This document shows, piece after piece, positions 21,518 through 32,806 of a DNA stretch of 64,000 bases. The stretch is from Rhizodiscina lignyota. Lineage: Eukaryota > Ascomycota > Dothideomycetes > Aulographales > Rhizodiscinaceae. Below the pieces are notes generated by a model. The model was not told the DNA's origin. It saw only the letters and a list, made by a program, of their open reading frames with translations, and made no database searches. Both the position numbers and the translations under genes were made by a program. The stretch lies in NCBI GenBank assembly GCA_010015805.1, contig ML978122.1, positions 434,001 through 498,000 of the forward strand, written 5' to 3'. Position 1 is the first letter of the stretch, and the number at the start of each line of letters is the position of its first letter.

Positions 21518-23250
21518 ATGAACCGCAACGAGGAGAAGCACCTTTGCAGCTCTGAGAATCAGGTGCCGTCACCACCGCTCACTGCAGCACCATCGAAGGA
21601 GGCATCGGAGGAGCAAATCTCATCCAACGTCCCTCCGCCGTATTCTGCATTTCCAAGGTCCAGAAGATTGTTCATCCTTATTATCGTTACGATTGCAGGA
21701 TTCTTTAGTCCGTTGTGTGGAGCAGTGTACCTGCCCTCCCTCGTTCTGTACACGAAGATATTCAGAACCACTACATCTGTGATCAATGCAACGGTCTCTG
21801 TGTACATGGTAGTATTTGCCATCGCTGTAAGCTCCTTGAAGTACGGTTTCGAAGGCATTCTCATCTAACTGCGTATTTCTAGCCTCTTTTCGGAGCAGCA
21901 TCAGCAGATTACGGCGGGCGAAAAACCGTCTACCTCGTCACACTTGCGATCTTTATACTATCAAATATCCTTCTCGCCACCATCCCACCCAACATAGGTG
22001 CCTTGTTCACCCTCCGGGTCTTCCAAGCGCTTGGTTCGTCAATGGTCACGTCTGTCGGAGCCGGAACTGTTGCAGATATTACTGAGCCGGCACGCAGAGC
22101 ATCGGCGCTCGCCATCTTCTTATTAGGGCCGCAACTTGGCCCTATTCTTGGCCCCTTTATTGGTGGCCAGTTCGCAATGTTTTCGAGATGGAGGTGGGCA
22201 TTTGGATTTTTGGGTACGCGGCATCCGCCCTTGAGTCCTTGACTCAACTCTTGAGGAGCGCTGCTAATATAGTTGGGGGTTATAGCTATCACCTGCACAC
22301 CAGTATACATCCTCATCCTGTTCTATCTTCCTGAAACTCTGCGCTGTCTCGTCGGCAACGGAGAAGTTCTTGCTTCCCGAGGCTGGTTCGTGCAGCCGCA
22401 GCTCCGTCAAGTTGCGCTGGTAGACGACTCTCAGTTCCCGAACCCGCCGCGGCCGACGCTGAAAACGTACTTCAAGCATCTTTCATATCTGCCTCAATTA
22501 ATTGTCGCCTTCAATGGAGCGCTACAGTTCGCTGGACTGTACTGCATGTACATCACCTTCCCGCGAGTCTGGGAGCTGGAGTATGGCTTCAGCACCGCAG
22601 AGGTGGGATATGCGTATCTCAGTCCAGGTAAGTGCATCCAGGCGTCTCTGATCCTTCATCCGAATGACGAGTTTGGCGTGGAACATAGGCATTGCACTCT
22701 TCATTGCTTCTCTGGTGATCGGCAGAGTTTCCGACGTACTCTATCGCCGCTCAATTCGACATCACGATGGCCGCAAGCCTGCTCCGGAGCGGAGATTGAT
22801 GATGCAATACTTCGGCTTTGCCGTTGGTGCTGCTGGAAAGCTCATGTATGGATGGTTTAGCAAATACCATATCCATCCTGCTGGCGGACTCGTTGGAAGC
22901 GCTCTCGGTAAGTGAGCTGTTCAACATCGGTAGAGAACATCTACCACAGAGTCAAGCATGAACCGTTGACAAAGCGAATAGCTGCTGTCGGTACCGGCAT
23001 CATCATGATCACCAGCACAAGTTTCCAGACGGAGTATTTTCCTGGCCAAGCGGCAAGCCTTGTTGCCGTCGCGGGAATGATGCGAAATGTGGGAGCGGCA
23101 ATCTCAGCTGCAATCATCGACCCGCTGCTTGATGGAATGGGGCTGGGTTGGTGTTTTACAGGCCTTGCGATTCTCGACATGGTCAGCATTATCGGGATAT
23201 TCTGGATAATGAAAGATGTGATCAAAAGGGAAGCTGCTTCGAGTGACTGA
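21518..23250 (+). CDS. DTR1-like: MFS transporter of the DHA1 (Dtr1/Qdr-like) group
   Basis: A proton-coupled exporter in the plasma or prospore membrane. Five exons, 21518-21826, 21883-22213, 22286-22627, 22689-22907 and 22982-23250, with introns of 56, 72, 61 and 74 nt, give 489 aa with phases that agree throughout. A polar N-tail ending in PPPYSAFP precedes the first membrane helix (LFILIIVTIAGFFSPL). The loop between helices 2 and 3 carries DYGGRKTVYL. The helix-5 signature LLGPQLGPILGPFIGG (motif C of drug/H+ antiporters) is present. YLPETLR closes the N-terminal half at the end of helix 6. Yeast Dtr1, a DHA1 member, exports bisformyl dityrosine to the spore wall. Lying downstream of Dit1- and Dit2-like genes, this is likely the exporter of their product. 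The exact subfamily needs a tree, and Qdr-type drug exporters are close relatives. Confidence 0.88.
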
Positions 23251-26200
23251 AGACAATCGAAGCCGCAAGCATAGGCGAGAGACGACTTGCCGCAGCTATT
23301 TGCGCCATGCGTATGCTCGAAACGACCAACAATTGACATGAAAGGCAACATTTTCTCCCTGTTCATTCATAATGTCCAGGTGAGCGCTAATGCCAATCTC
23401 TAACACTCATAATCAGATAGAGACGGACGATATACATCAGCGCTACAACCGCCAAAGCCACCAGGCCCTGCGACAGGGCTTAAAATGGCTCTTGGAAATT
23501 TCGAAGGCGTAACTGGAGCACGGTTCGAGGACGACAGACCTCCGAAACGGCTCGAAATCAAGTCATAAAAGGAAATTGTGTAAATTAGAATGCCTCACAT
23601 TTTAATTATAGTCACGTCTCAATTCCTGTATTTAACAGTCAAAGTTGACATTGTAGTAACTAACCATCCACCTGATCAACAGCACGAGAACCATATTATC
23701 TCCCCCAATATTTTTGACGGCACATCCTTCATTCTTTACCAATGGCTCCAATGCACTCTTGCAGAGTTATGGAGGTCCAAGACTTTCAGCAATGCTCTCG
23801 CCAAAGCCGAAGAACAAAACGCCTACGTGCTACACTCTTTGGACATCCATTGGGGCCAGGTATTTCGTCGCTCTGGAGACAATTTGTATTGGCTTCGGCA
23901 TATCGTATAAGCGTTCTTCAGCGACGCTCCTACTAAAGCGGAATGGTGGTATGAACAATCGATCTGTTGTCCATTTGGAAGGCAGGGGTGATGTTGCAGA
24001 GTTGGGGTCCCCACTCGTCTACGTGACCTGTGTCGAATGAAGACTTGGACGGATATTGACGGAGTCGGCCTTTGGGTACGTGGGCCCGATCGTCCTCGAC
24101 GCCCTCTCGCTTATTCACACCTTCTTCTTCTAGCTCTTGTATAACTCGTCGTCGATTGGCATTGTTGTGGTGCTCCGGTTTAGCGAGATTGGGGCCAGGA
24201 CGCGGGCAACGTTTCGATGGTCGGAAGAGCGTGTGACGGCATACGCGTCTCCGATGGTGAACAGTATGCGGATACCCGCTCGTAGTCCGTTGATTTTGAA
24301 GTTGAGCTCGGAATATTCGGCAAATCGGTCCGGAAGGCCGCCATCTAGTTGGAGAAAGGGAAGGCAGCTTTTGTGTCATTGGGATGATTTGAACGGCGTG
24401 GTAGAACTTGACGCAGAGGACGCATAGTCTCTTCAACGAAGATAGATCATATTTGTTGAAGTAATGCAATCTCAACAGAGATTGGCGGACGTATGTTATA
24501 CTAAACTTTCAGGAATGCTCTCACCTGCCTTGAAGAGCAATATCCGCATCTTCTCCAGCTATTCTACCGTTGGCGGGATCAAGGCTTTTCGGTCCTGTCG
24601 ATTAATGTAGATCAAGTGCATTGAACCTGCGCAGCCTTAGTAAACACTAGCTGAAGTATATTGGACTAAGCTTTCATGAACGCTCTCACCTGGCTAGAAG
24701 ACCAAACTCCATTTTTGCTGAGCCCTTTCCGCCTCCATCGAGGTCCACTTTTCTATCACCCTCGTGTCTAGCCGAGGTCTTCGAAGTGCTCGAGATACTT
24801 CCTCCAGTGGCCTCGAACCAGGGTCTTTCATGTGCTTTCCGTTAGAAGAATTTGTTCTCCGTCCCAGCATATGCGAATAATGTCAGCGCCTGTGAGACGC
24901 CATCTGATCGCGAGGGTGACGTCGAAAACGTCGGGCGCAGCCTTGAAGGCATTGGACAGCTATGATGTATAGCGTCCGCATATAATCGAACACAAGCTCC
25001 ACACAGCTGCCGCCATGTCTTCAATTGCCTCTATACTTAGTAATGCGTACAAAGTTTTCAACAGTATGCTGCTGCCATACAAACTCCAAGAAATGCACAG
25101 TCAAGCCTTCAGAGATAGCGTCGCCTATCTTGGAGGCTACGAGTTGCTTTCCGGTGTTACAGCGTGCTCAGTGGGTAGATTATTTGATTACCCTCGAGTC
25201 AATCCACATGGTCACAGCCTCTTGAGTGCAAGTGGAGAATGGAAAGATGGCGTTTCGAAGGACTTGCGGTCATCTTTCGCTGCCGATTACGTCTTGCCAA
25301 GTTGCCATCATCGATGTCGTGTAGCGTATTCCTCGATGTGGAAGTAATCCCACCCGCACTGACGAGTATCGTACGAATCTCGGGAAGGAGAAACAATGCG
25401 AAGAAGAAGCATTTATGGGCTGGCTACCAAACACTCTCATTGACATCCTGCGATAGACGTCCCTTAGTGCGTCAGTCATGGACGGAATTCGGCCAATTAG
25501 CGGGGCGGCGGTCAGCATTCTCATCATTAGTTCACGCTAGGCCGTTTCCGGTGCTGTAACCATTTGGATCGTGCATGAGCCAAGCCGGCGTCTCGTCGTC
25601 CTCGCAAAGGACCAAAGTCCGCCCGCAAACCGTCTCATCTCTGCCACTCTGCCTACACAGAGCCGCAACCCAGCATGGCGGCACTCACTCTGGCGCTCGA
25701 GGTACAGAAGCTACCATCATCGATAGAGTATCTGAAAGCTAGGTACCCAATTTGCTCTCTGTCGCTAGGCTTAAAGACCGCCGACGAAGCCTTCGATCAA
25801 ACAGGCAGGTGAGTGCTACCCATCAAGGTCTGAACACTCCGGGACTTGCATCAGTTCGGCCACCCTGATGGTTAAAACGCCTCCATGACGGGGGGCTTGC
25901 TTGCGCCCACCAGGGCGATCACTTTCCAGCGCCCGTATCTACCACAATGGCTTTTGTCAGCTACTAAAATCTGTTCCTCTCATTTCGTCTATCTGCATAT
26001 ATCCGCATTGCAGAGCCGCTTTCGTTCTCGCCTCTGATATCGTCTCCTTTGGTAATCTGCCTGTACTGCTTCAATTGAGTCGGCAGGTAAGCGAGCGGCG
26101 TTAAATGCGTTCCTTTATCGTATCGGCTTGCTAACCCAAGCAGTGCAACTGAGACTGCACCTTCGTCGGTCCGTGTGCGCCTTCAACGAGAACCCAATCC

Positions 26201-26392
26201 ACGTGGAGAAGACGACCACCGCCTCTTTTCAGACAGATTTGACCATCTCTTAATCGAGAGAGCGTTGGATGCTTCGACCAATACGAAAGCCTACGATTCT
26301 CACCCGCCGTTCCCGCTTTCCGGCGACCGCACAGTAGAAAGAAAATCTTGCATGTCAAGATTGGCGAAATCCACACAACTCATTAAGAGACC
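23251..26392. other. Gene-poor, eroded-looking region
   Basis: No intact gene is recognised in 3.1 kb. A duplicated segment lies near 24.5-24.7 kb and is listed separately. On the minus strand about 24.84-24.71 kb reads as a plausible exon (begins HERPWFEATGG, ends at a GTGAGAG donor), but I cannot connect it to other exons. An open frame at 25015-25347 and a short one opening with an ATG at 25675 that runs into a GTGAGT donor have no recognisable motif. This could be relics of one or two genes, or noncoding DNA. Confidence 0.4.
24491..24704. repeat. Diverged duplication of a roughly 50-bp segment
   Basis: 24491-24540 and 24652-24704 share the pattern TATA..ACTAA.CTTTCA.GAA.GCTCTCACCTG.CT.GAAGA.CAA, with several mismatches and a small indel. 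On the minus strand both contain an AG/GTGAGAGC donor-like site, so they may be paralogous exon ends of a decayed gene. The copies are about 165 bp apart. Confidence 0.4.
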
Positions 26393-27661
26393 ATGGCGAC
26401 CTTGACTGAGCTCGCAAGTCTGGTGGTGCGTCAATCAGCCGAGGATGCAGAAACAACCACGGTGCCGATTGCTGGCACCCCCGGTCACTGCGATGGTGGA
26501 AATGACTTCAATGGAGAGCTTGGTGTGAGGATATCGGCAATCTTCGTCATTTTGATCGGATCCATAATGGGTAAGCTCCATCCTTTACATCTGATGCAGA
26601 GTGTACTAACAGAGCCCAGGTGCTGCGTTCCCCACGTTCGCCAGGCGGAGATCTGGCATCAATATCCCAGAGTGGGCATTTTTCGTTGCCAAATTCTTTG
26701 GCTCCGGTGTTATCGTCGCGACGGCATTTATTCATGTAAGTCCCTGCTCTGTACTGCTTCATCGTCACCACACTGATCAAAGTGACAGCTCCTGGCTCCC
26801 GCCAACGATGCTCTCACCGACCCCTGTCTCACAGGGCCTATTACGTCCTATGATTGGGTAGAGGGTATTGCACTGATGACTGTCTTCTCTCTTTTCTTCG
26901 CCGAGATTATGACCATGAGATATGCCAACTTTGGAGAGCATCCTCACTCGCATGACGCAGAGGCTGCTCCCGTGGAGATGCTGAATCGCGCACGAAATGA
27001 ACCCACGCAGGATTCGCTTGAGGCCGACAAAATTGGAAACGGCAGCATGGAAGAGGAGCAAAGCCACGCTCCTGGAACAGACCACCTCGGCCATGCTCGA
27101 AACCACACTGACAACGAACAAGTTGCCGATGACTGGCAGGAGAAGACAGGCGGTCTGGATCCAGAGTCTTATGCGGCCCAGATGACTGCGATCTTCATCC
27201 TCGAATTCGGCGTCATCTTCCACTCGATTTTCATCGGATTGACACTGGCGGTCTCGGGTAGCGAGTTCCACACGTTGTACGTCGTCCTGGTCTTCCACCA
27301 AACCTTCGAGGGTCTCGGTCTTGGATCACGGCTAGCATCTGCACCCTGGCCTCGCAACCGCCGATGGACACCATATGCTCTCGCCATAGCTTATGGTCTC
27401 AGCACTCCAATTGCCATCGCCATTGGTTTGGGCGTCCGAAAGACCTATCTCCCAGGCTCTGCGACTGCACTAATTGTGAACGGCGTCTTCGACAGCATCA
27501 GCGCTGGTATCCTCATTTACACTGGCTTGGTCGAACTCATGGCGCATGAGTTCATGTTCAGTCCAACCATGCAGAAGGCCAAGGTTCAGACAGTGTTGAG
27601 CGCGTTCTTCCTGATGTGCCTCGGTGCTGGTCTGATGGCACTGCTTGGAAAGTGGGCATAG
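26393..27661 (+). CDS. ZIP-family zinc transporter (Zrt1/Zrt2-like)
   Basis: Imports zinc, and perhaps other divalent metals, across the plasma membrane. Exons 26393-26570, 26620-26735 and 26789-27661, with introns of 49 nt (perfect TACTAAC branch) and 53 nt, give 388 aa, near Zrt1 (376 aa). The second exon restores FPTFARR and EWAFFVAKFFGSGVIVATAFIH, a typical ZIP helix pair. The variable cytosolic loop (about 150-230) is acidic and His-rich (HPHSHD, HLGHARNH), a metal-binding feature. Helix IV has FHSIFIGLTL and helix V FHQTFEGLGLGSRL, the paired His motifs of the family. The C-terminus ends ALLGKWA, as in fungal Zrt proteins. I do not see a clear Zap1-type zinc-response element upstream. 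Zrt1 versus Zrt2 type is not decided. Confidence 0.94.
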
Positions 27662-28263
27662 ATGTTAACGCAGCGGACTTTTGCTTTTCCTTTGCATGAC
27701 TTCTCATACTTGCATGGCACGGAGAGTTCGGCGCATGCGTAATGACTTATGACGTTGCTTCCCCTTGAGAGACCGGCTTTATGAATTTTCTACAGCGAGG
27801 ACAATACCCCATTTGTTAGCTGGGTTTAAAGCAGGAAATACCGTAGACCTTTGATTCAATTCAAGTCATACTTACTGCACATGACTTCTCCCTCCAACTT
27901 CAGTAGCAATTCCTCGAGCTTCCGACGATGCGGGCTAGCTCCGAGTAAGTGGACGATCGACAGGTTTTGCTTCGCGGGCTTAGACTGTGATCTGAGCGCG
28001 GTGATTGGCTGCAAGGGCGCCACATACATCGAGACTCGCGCCAAGATCTTATGACGTACATGAGAGTGTCGCGAGTGCTGCTGAAGGCTGGCCACATCAC
28101 ATCCCTGCCTTTCCGAGCAGCTCTACCTCTCCCTCACACCATCATTGCAATTCTACTCAACCTGCTCCATACACTGTCCTTTTGAACTAGTCGACAGCTT
28201 CCCCGTCCGAGACACTCCAACCAGACATTGAAATCGTAGAACGCAGAAGCGAAGACAACAACA
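27662..28263. other. Intergenic between ZIP transporter and Pil1-like genes
   Basis: This 602-bp segment holds the zinc-transporter 3' UTR and the promoter and leader of the eisosome gene. The last 150 bases before the ATG are CT-rich, as usual for fungal leaders. No gene seen. Confidence 0.5.
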
Positions 28264-29641
28264 ATGCATCGCACGTACTCGATGCGCCAGTCGCGCGCCC
28301 CGACGGCGTCGCAGATTCAGAATCCGCCTCCTCCGCCGTCGACCACGAAGCATGGAAGATTTTTCGGCAGAGGAAACCTCGGTACGTTTGCGTGATTCTG
28401 CTGAGCGTTGTTTTGGTTCGAGGCTGCGAATCGCGCGTTGTGCCGAAAGGGCAAACAATTCGGAGACTCAGCGCGAGCCACACTGGCTTCGAACGATAGC
28501 TATACACCTCTCCTCTCAAGTGACTCTAGAAGCTGACGACATGGCGCTGACCACTCCCTCTCTCGACCAGGCCACACCTTCCGCCGCTCCGCCGCGGGCG
28601 CCTTCGGCCCCGACCTCGCGAAGAAGCTCTCCCAGCTCGTCAAGATGGAGAAGAACGTGATGCGCAGCATGGAGCTGGTGGGCCGCGAGCGCATGGACGT
28701 TGCGCAGCAGCTGAGCATCTGGGGCGAGGCGTGCGACGACGACGTCAGCGACGTCACGGACAAGCTGGGCGTGCTGATCTACGAGATTGGCGAGCTCGAG
28801 GACCAGTTCGTCGACCGCTACGACCAGTATCGCGTCACGATGAAGAGCATCAGGAATATTGAGGCGAGCGTGCAGCCGAGTCGCGATCGTAAGTCTTCCT
28901 CAGTAGAAAGATGGGCGGTGGTAGACAAAGGAGGATTATACTGATAGGTAAATGCAGGCAAGCAGAAGATCACGGATCAGATTGCGCAGCTCAAGTACAA
29001 GGAGCCGAATTCCCCGAAGATCGTTGTCCTCGAGCAAGAGCTCGTCCGCGCAGAAGCAGAGTCTCTGGTGGCGGAGGCACAGCTCAGCAACATCACGCGT
29101 GAGAAGCTCAAGGCTGCCTTCAACTATCAGTTCGACGCTCTCAGAGAGCATTGTGAGAAGCTCGCTATCATTGCTGGATACGGAAAGCACTTGCTTGAGT
29201 TGGTCGACGATACCCCAGTCACTCCTGGCGAGACGAGACAGGCATATGATGGATACGAAGCTAGCAAAGCGTATGTTTCCCATTTCTCAATATTGATCGC
29301 ATTTCGACATAAGACACAATTACTGACTTGGCGGCAACAGTATCATCCAAGACTGCGAAGATGCGCTCACCAATTGGGTCGAGCAGAACGCCGCCGTCTC
29401 CTCGAAGCTCTCGACACGCTCTCGTACCCTCTCCCAGCGTAGAAAAGAAGGCCGCAGACAGCCCGGCGAGGGAGTTGACCTGAGCGGCCAGGACGCGCCG
29501 ATGGAGGGCAACCGCGAGAGCTGGATTACAGGTAGCGAGCACGAGAGGACGAAGGAGGAGTATGATGATGAAGAAGAGGATGACGAGGAGAGTGTTGTTC
29601 CAAACGGTGAGCAACGGGGCCGCGAAGAAGTTGTTGCGTAA
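28264..29641 (+). CDS. pilA: Eisosome core BAR-domain protein, Pil1/Lsp1 family
   Basis: Builds eisosomes, the furrow-like plasma-membrane domains (MCC) that bind PI(4,5)P2. Exons 28264-28381, 28571-28888, 28958-29270 and 29341-29641, with introns of 189, 69 and 70 nt, give 349 aa. The start MHRTYSMRQSRAP is the family N-terminus, and exon 2 begins GHTFRRSAAGAFGPDLAKK. The BAR core is clear: KLSQLVKMEKNV, SIWGEACDDDVSDVTDKLG, YEIGELEDQFVDRYDQYR, SIRNIEASVQPSRDR and NSPKIVVLEQELVRAEAESL. The C-terminal tail after about residue 280 is acidic and variable. The first intron is unusually long for this window. Pil1 and Lsp1 are not separable in filamentous fungi by eye, so the symbol is by analogy with Aspergillus. 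Confidence 0.95.
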
Positions 29642-32600
29642 ATGGCGGAGACTCAGCAATAGTGCTTGGACGGCCTGGGGCGATGATTTCATGAGGGCAC
29701 GAGCAGATGGGCTAGTGGCGTCATGAAATCTTGGTGATGCACTGGAGTTTGTGCTTTCAATCTTGCAAGGTTACGTTGCTCGTATTTGGTTTGCTTTCTA
29801 TACTTCTTTTCAATGCTCGGAGAGCAACATGTTAGGCGTGGAATTTGCGGAAGGGAAAAACGGGTCGATATATGTTAACGAGGGAATTGATTAGTTAGTA
29901 CTTAATGTATGAAATGAAAGACTTGGTAACGTTCTAGCGTTCCTCCTGCTTTCCGTCCGATGTCGTCTTGGTGTCGTTTTGGAGATTGGAGTACAGAAAA
30001 GCCCATGTCCAAACAACAGCCGATACTCCGTATGGCGACATTGATTGCCCGATTGGAGGCTGTGACGAGTTCTGGATTATACTCAAGGAGTCTGGTGTGG
30101 CAGTAGGTATATTTAAAGTGGTCGTTTATACCCATGATTTACGGAAGTAGCAGGTGGGAATGCAACTTTATGAGAATGTTAAAATTAGACCTCATAGTAG
30201 AGGCCTAAGGAAATTTAATTAAGAGGTTACATAATTCGGACGGGAATCAATTCATTGGTGCACTCGAGAAGAGTCTCTGCATGGAAGATGTCCTCATAGA
30301 CCCATCCAGTTCCTGCGTCTGCCACATGGCCCTGTTCCAGGGTTGTAGGGTGATCGAGGTTCGCCTCATAGCGACAGGGTCGGTTGCAGGTGTGGGTCAG
30401 ATGTGGTTTGCAATATTGACAAGAAAATGGACGAAAATGGAAGTTGCTGTTCTATGGAATAATTGCTGGAATGGAACTTTCTTGGTACTACTCAACAAAG
30501 GCTAGTTGAGGCAGTTCAGCGAGTAACCCGAATGTCGTGAAGAACAGCAAATGGATAGCAGCTTCGACAGATAGATACCTATTGTGACATTATCTCGAGT
30601 ACCTCATCCACTTCCTACTTCCTACCATTCAGATTTTGTTGGAGCGTTGGCGCAGAAATATAATTGCCTCGTATTCTGGGGCTCGAACGTCACCACGGAA
30701 ATTAAAGTCATTAGAGAAGTGAAATTGGACTATACATTGGGAAGTATTTCTTTACTACCTTTCCTTCATCCTCGTCGCCATGTATTTGGCATTTGTACAA
30801 TCTGCAAGTGTCGCCTCTCGTCAGCTTATTTTTAGCAACTGTTCCTGGATCGAACGCTCTCTTCCCCTGCTTGCAGCGAGGATCCTCTTGCAAAACTCAT
30901 GCGAGACACTTCGGGACGGCGGCAACAATGGGAATAACCTCCATCCCCCTGATGAATTCCAGATTCAGAACGAGTCACGCGACTGTGAATAGTGCAAGGA
31001 CAAGGCCTTTCCTTTGATCCATCCGAGTCTTAACTAAGAAGGAGAATCACCCCCTTGCGCCCAACGGTATTCGAACGTGGCTGGACGTCGGGGACACCCT
31101 CAAAGCCGGCACGCTTCAAGTTTGGCTCCTGAAGCATCAGAGTGTCTGCAATTCGTTTCTACGAAGACGGCGACGCTTGATCTGATATTCATAACGATGC
31201 CTAATTCACCATTCCTCACGGCTGAGGCTCCACCTTGAACGGTATCTCGTCAACGTGTCCAATAATGCGGTAGCGCCCTACACGAGAGACGCATCAGGAT
31301 TAACTCCGACTTGCTCGATCTCATCTCGACTTCGGTCCATGCATCTAACGAAATATAGTGCTGAGATGCGTTCATTCGACATGCCCTATGTGGCACTCTC
31401 GCCAGAACTGGCTTTCGCTCGTCAAAAGGATCCCGCGAAGCAATTCTTGGCCCGCCTTATGGGTTTTCCCTAGGCCACGTTGGGCCGTTAACCTACTTGG
31501 CAATGTACGCCTCTCGCGTAAGAAGAGCGCCGAAATAGGGCTATACCGAACAAATCTTCCTTAAAAGGTTGGAAGGAACACGTTGTACTTGCTGGTAGAC
31601 TAGTTGCGGAATGGCTGGGCAGCGAGGCTCGCAGATCACGACCTTATCTGCCGACGGAAGGGCTTTGCATCAACCCACTGAAGACACGCCTGTTGCGCGA
31701 CAGCAAGAGTTCCTTGCCAACATATCGTTTGGAGTGAGCAAGACCCGGTCATATATCGAATGGATTTTCAACGGGGAGAGTAGGGACACATGAGCTCGGT
31801 TCTATTTGCTCACTGCTGCCACTGGGGAGTTTCAACATTAGGGGGCGTTCTGGAACCCCAGGAGGCCGCCACCCCGTTCTCTCCAATTCCCTATACATCT
31901 GGCATCGATTTTGGCATGCGATGGACTGCCTAGACGCTATTTGCACCCAATATCTTAGCATTCTTCCCATCTGACGCTTTCGTTCGCTTATTATCCTAAT
32001 CATCCATGCGCCTCTGTTTTCTGTTCTTCAGCAACGCACACCTGATTCCGCTCAAGACTTTGACACACGGGCTCCAGATTCCCACTCCGCCTTCTATGTT
32101 GGTCACGCTATCACCCCTGTGCCCATCTGCCGTATACGAGCCACATACCTTCCAGTCTCCAACTAGGAAGCTGGGCGGGCGTGCAAGCATTCGGCAGAAG
32201 ACTTGGCTGGTTTTTCATTTAATTATCAGGATGTGTTTCTTCTTATAGCCATTGCAGCGTTTTCTCCCTTCGCTCTTGGCGGTCTAGACGACGAATCATG
32301 CAGAAGATATTGCTAAGACCAAGCCTCGTGTCATCATGGAGTACGGTCAACACCGACTCTGGTAGCAACGAGACTTTGCGAACATGGCCTGGCAAGCCGA
32401 GAATGTTTTCTCGGCGACCATAGTGCCCACAGATGTGTCTAGAAACACATCCAGGGCGTTGCGGCTCTAGAGGTTCCTTTCCCATACCGCCTTGGCCTGG
32501 ACACTCTGATCTCCGGGCCAGAGCGAACGGCGACAATTTGGACAGATGGAGGTACTCCAAGGAGGTATGAAAGGTAAGTACTACAAATACCGCCGTGAGC

Positions 32601-32806
32601 GAATGCGGCGATGAGGGGATGTTGTGTATGTACAACAGTTTCAAGTCCTTCCATTTCGTCCGTCTATCATTACGACGCTACGAATTTACGACGTTACCAC
32701 CTTACGATCATTTGACTACAATCTACTCCTAATATCTTAATCGCTACATCCACACCTCACATCTCCTAAAGTAGTCCGGCGAGGCGCCGACTATTCATTC
32801 CTCAAC
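29642..32806. other. Gene-poor 3.2-kb region
   Basis: This is rather AT-rich in places (29.8-30.7 kb). I see no gene, intact transposon or RNA gene. A copy of the 9-mer TACTCCGTA lies at 30024-30032. A T-loop-like word at about 31066 does not belong to a foldable tRNA. The final 150 bases before 32807 form the leader of the peroxidase gene and contain short repeated ACGA/CGAC words (TTACGACG, TTTACGACG, TTACGATC near 32.67-32.71 kb). Confidence 0.45.

Noticed and set aside
25675-25809. Short ATG frame running into a GTGAGTG donor
   Set aside because: Looks like a first exon, but no second exon in frame could be recognised before the zinc-transporter gene.
31041-31125. T-loop-like TATTCGAACG resembling a minus-strand tRNA
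   Set aside because: T-stem and acceptor halves do not pair and there is no A box at a fitting distance.
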